From contig NZ_JAAAMH010000018.1 in NCBI RefSeq assembly GCF_024105655.1, positions 1 through 54,647 of the forward strand: a stretch of 54,647 nt of DNA, given 5' to 3'. How positions within the stretch are numbered: position 1 is the stretch's first letter; the number at the start of each line of letters is the position of its first letter. The position numbers were made by a program, and so were the translations under genes. Origin of the DNA: Aliihoeflea sp. 40Bstr573. Its GTDB lineage: Bacteria > Pseudomonadota > Alphaproteobacteria > Rhizobiales > Rhizobiaceae. This document shows, one piece after another, positions 53,468 to 54,647 of this stretch. The notes below the pieces were generated by a model, which was not told where the DNA came from, ran no database searches, and saw nothing but the letters and a program-made list of their open reading frames with translations.

Positions 53468-54508
53468 TCACGCCAACGTTGACCGTGCCACCAACTCTCC
53501 CAAACGCGTCCGCGCTTCTAACTCAGTTCTGTAGCTCTTGCAGTCCGGGCGACGTCGACGTCCTCCAATAATGTATTCTACTGACGGTTTGATGCGTGGC
53601 TGGAAGAAGGCGCGTTCCTCCCTTCCTTCAAACGCGCAGATCCATTCATTATCGTTCAAGCGGATCCAGCGCCGGGCCGGCCGAAGCCGCTCCAACTCTT
53701 GCCGAAGGGCGGCAGCCGTCGGATACCTTCTGGCAACGACAGGATTGATCGCCTTCCTGATAATGCGCTTCAGTTTAGGTGGCATGTGATCGGCGTAGCC
53801 TATCAGGTTTGCGAGCTTGCCTTCTATAACGAGGGTGGGCCAAGTGGCGTTGTTCAGCACTGCGTCCCACCCGGTCATGTCGTTCACGGCACGGAGCAGG
53901 GTCATTCCCGCGGCGAACACGTCACTGGCTGCCGAGAACTCCTCGTTGTTGATGGCCTCGGGCGAGGCATGCGGACGATAGAAGTAGTCAGTTACCCTAA
54001 CCCCACTCTCCGGATGGATGACGGTGCCAAAATCCGACAGCTTGGCGATCCCGCCCGTCAGCATAATGTTGCCCGGCTTGACGTCGCGGTGCACTATCCC
54101 GCGGTTGTGAGCGTGTTCCAGGGCAAACAGGATCTGTTTCAGGTAGCCAATAACTTCGATTACTGGAACGAACTCCCGTTGCAGCCGATCGGCCAGCGAA
54201 CCGCCTTCCAGGTACTCCATCTCGATGAGTACAGCGCCGTCGAAGACGTCGGCTGTGAGTACCTTCACGACGTGATCATGACCGCAAAGGCTTTGTGCCT
54301 GCGCCTCAACTACGGCGCGATGGCCGACGGGATTAGCGACGCGGATTAGCTTCAGGGCGGACTCGCGATTCAGGTTTCGGTTTACGACGTGGAAGACTTC
54401 GCCGAACTGACCGCTGCCTAGCGGCCGGATAATTTCATACTTATTGAGCAGGATTTCACCAGGCTGGAACGTAAGGGAAGCAAAAGCAGACATCAGAGGC
54501 TCATCCAT
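53468..54508 (-). CDS. Serine/threonine protein kinase with unusual C-terminal tail
   Basis: This Hanks-type kinase has a glycine loop (IRPLGSGQFGEVFHV), catalytic lysine (ESALKLIRVAN), HRDVKPGNIML and DFGTVIHP with an activation segment (YFYRPHASPEAI). From the ATG at 54508 the product is 346 residues; the next ATG at 54493 (MSAFASLTF) has the better ribosome-site spacing and may be used. After the kinase domain (to about 275), a ~70-residue basic tail (WIRLNDNEWICAFEGREERA) has no known family. No membrane helix or PASTA domain is seen. An insertion sequence ends about 20 bases upstream, so its promoter is probably displaced. Confidence 0.88.
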   Translation of the reverse strand: MDEPLMSAFASLTFQPGEILLNKYEIIRPLGSGQFGEVFHVVNRNLNRESALKLIRVANPVGHRAVVEAQAQSLCGHDHVVKVLTADVFDGAVLIEMEYLEGGSLADRLQREFVPVIEVIGYLKQILFALEHAHNRGIVHRDVKPGNIMLTGGIAKLSDFGTVIHPESGVRVTDYFYRPHASPEAINNEEFSAASDVFAAGMTLLRAVNDMTGWDAVLNNATWPTLVIEGKLANLIGYADHMPPKLKRIIRKAINPVVARRYPTAAALRQELERLRPARRWIRLNDNEWICAFEGREERAFFQPRIKPSVEYIIGGRRRRPDCKSYRTELEARTRLGELVARSTLA

Positions 54509-54525
54509 GCGGCGAGGGCGGCTAG

Positions 54526-54647
54526 GGTCAGGACCCATTAATTTGTTGAGTTGATGGCTGTTGGGTGATTCAAGGTGGCAGGAGGTGCTGCCTTGAGTGA
54601 TTTGCTGATGCTGACGGCGGCGCAGATGCGCCGGATTGAGCCGTACT
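54526..54647 (+). mobile_element. Left end of an IS5-family insertion sequence (partial)
   Basis: Bases 54526-54540 (GGTCAGGACCCATTA) look like a terminal inverted repeat, preceded by CTAG (54522-54525), a plausible target duplication of the YTAR type used by IS427-group elements. The transposase start lies 53 bases further in. The element continues past the window, so the right end cannot be checked. Confidence 0.65.
54593..54647 (+). CDS. IS5-family transposase, 5' end only
   Basis: A TTG start at 54593 (AGGAGGT at 54580-54586) opens LSDLLMLTAAQMRRIEPY, read as MSDLLMLTAAQMRRIEPY, the standard IS5 (IS427-like) transposase N-terminus. The rest is outside the window. Confidence 0.8.
   Translation, partial: MSDLLMLTAAQMRRIEPY

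Noticed and set aside
53407-53567. A GIY-YIG gene start at 53407
   Set aside because: Similarity stops after about 12 residues and the frame runs antisense to the kinase end; kept only as a possible scrap.
1-54647. CRISPR array
   Set aside because: The only regularly spaced repeats are the three 51-base units near 51.4 kb. Their shared parts are short, their spacers are 17 or fewer bases inside the unit, and no Cas gene is present.

Overview
The window reads as high-GC alphaproteobacterial DNA, probably Hyphomicrobiales or a close relative. The evidence is a Rhizobiales/sphingomonad-style trb conjugation operon, an acyclic-terpene-type (atu-like) carboxylase cluster, TRAP transport and an IetAS-type gene pair. 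It is a mosaic of mobile and host-like blocks. All calls come from reading the sequence and translations by eye; no database search was run.

Region 1 (1-11.4 kb) is the right part of an integrative conjugative element (ICE). It holds trbB-C-D-E-J-K-L-F-G-I in one strand-uniform, mostly ATGA-overlapping operon, followed by a DUF2274 gene, a convergent TetR regulator and a LysR regulator. trbB appears to lack its N-terminal part because the first ~110 bases do not continue the family.

Region 2 (11.6-28.4 kb) is cargo that looks like a defence island. It has a HEAT/UPF0149-type protein, exonuclease I (sbcB), and a tight five-gene run: a BrxR/CapW-like WYL regulator, a nuclease-less MmeI-like adenine methyltransferase, an SF2 helicase, a GIY-YIG nuclease, and a DUF262-HNH-AlbA_2 fusion. 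After these comes an AAA+ ATPase/subtilase pair matching IetA/IetS. The run from WYL to GIY-YIG (and perhaps the DUF262 gene) is the best candidate for a poorly described restriction-like system.

Region 3 (28.54-28.63 kb) is an element boundary. It has a block identical to the 3' end of initiator tRNA (CCCCCGCAACCA) and a strong hairpin terminator. The same spaced motif, GCAAGT-N17-CCCGCAACCA, recurs three times with an exact 51-base period at 51.43-51.56 kb, so a ~23 kb segment is bracketed by att-like repeats.

Region 4 (28.65-43.8 kb, minus strand) is a catabolic operon. From promoter to end it encodes a TetR regulator, acyl-CoA carboxylase beta (AtuC-like), enoyl-CoA hydratase (AtuE-like), biotin carboxylase/carrier (AtuF-like), AtuA-like protein, CoA ligase, TRAP DctQ, DctM and DctP, a second CoA ligase, a second hydratase, a glutathione transferase and a truncated acyl-CoA dehydrogenase. 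Together they suggest uptake of a branched or unsaturated carboxylic acid, CoA activation, carboxylation at a methyl-branched double bond, hydration and cleavage.

Region 5 (43.9-47.2 kb) is a gene graveyard. It has an internally deleted acyl-CoA dehydrogenase abutting a CoA-ligase tail, ICE-type small genes, an RND-adaptor head, a TetR regulator without its DNA-binding head, and a copper-ATPase tail.

Region 6 (47.2-51.6 kb) has a DUF924 protein, a P1B-type metal ATPase with a separate HMA metallochaperone, a cupin, and the 51-base att-like repeats. Region 7 (51.6-54.6 kb) has an SDR lacking the usual YxxxK, a stand-alone ParB-like domain, a Ser/Thr kinase, and the left end of an IS5-family insertion sequence immediately upstream of the kinase start.
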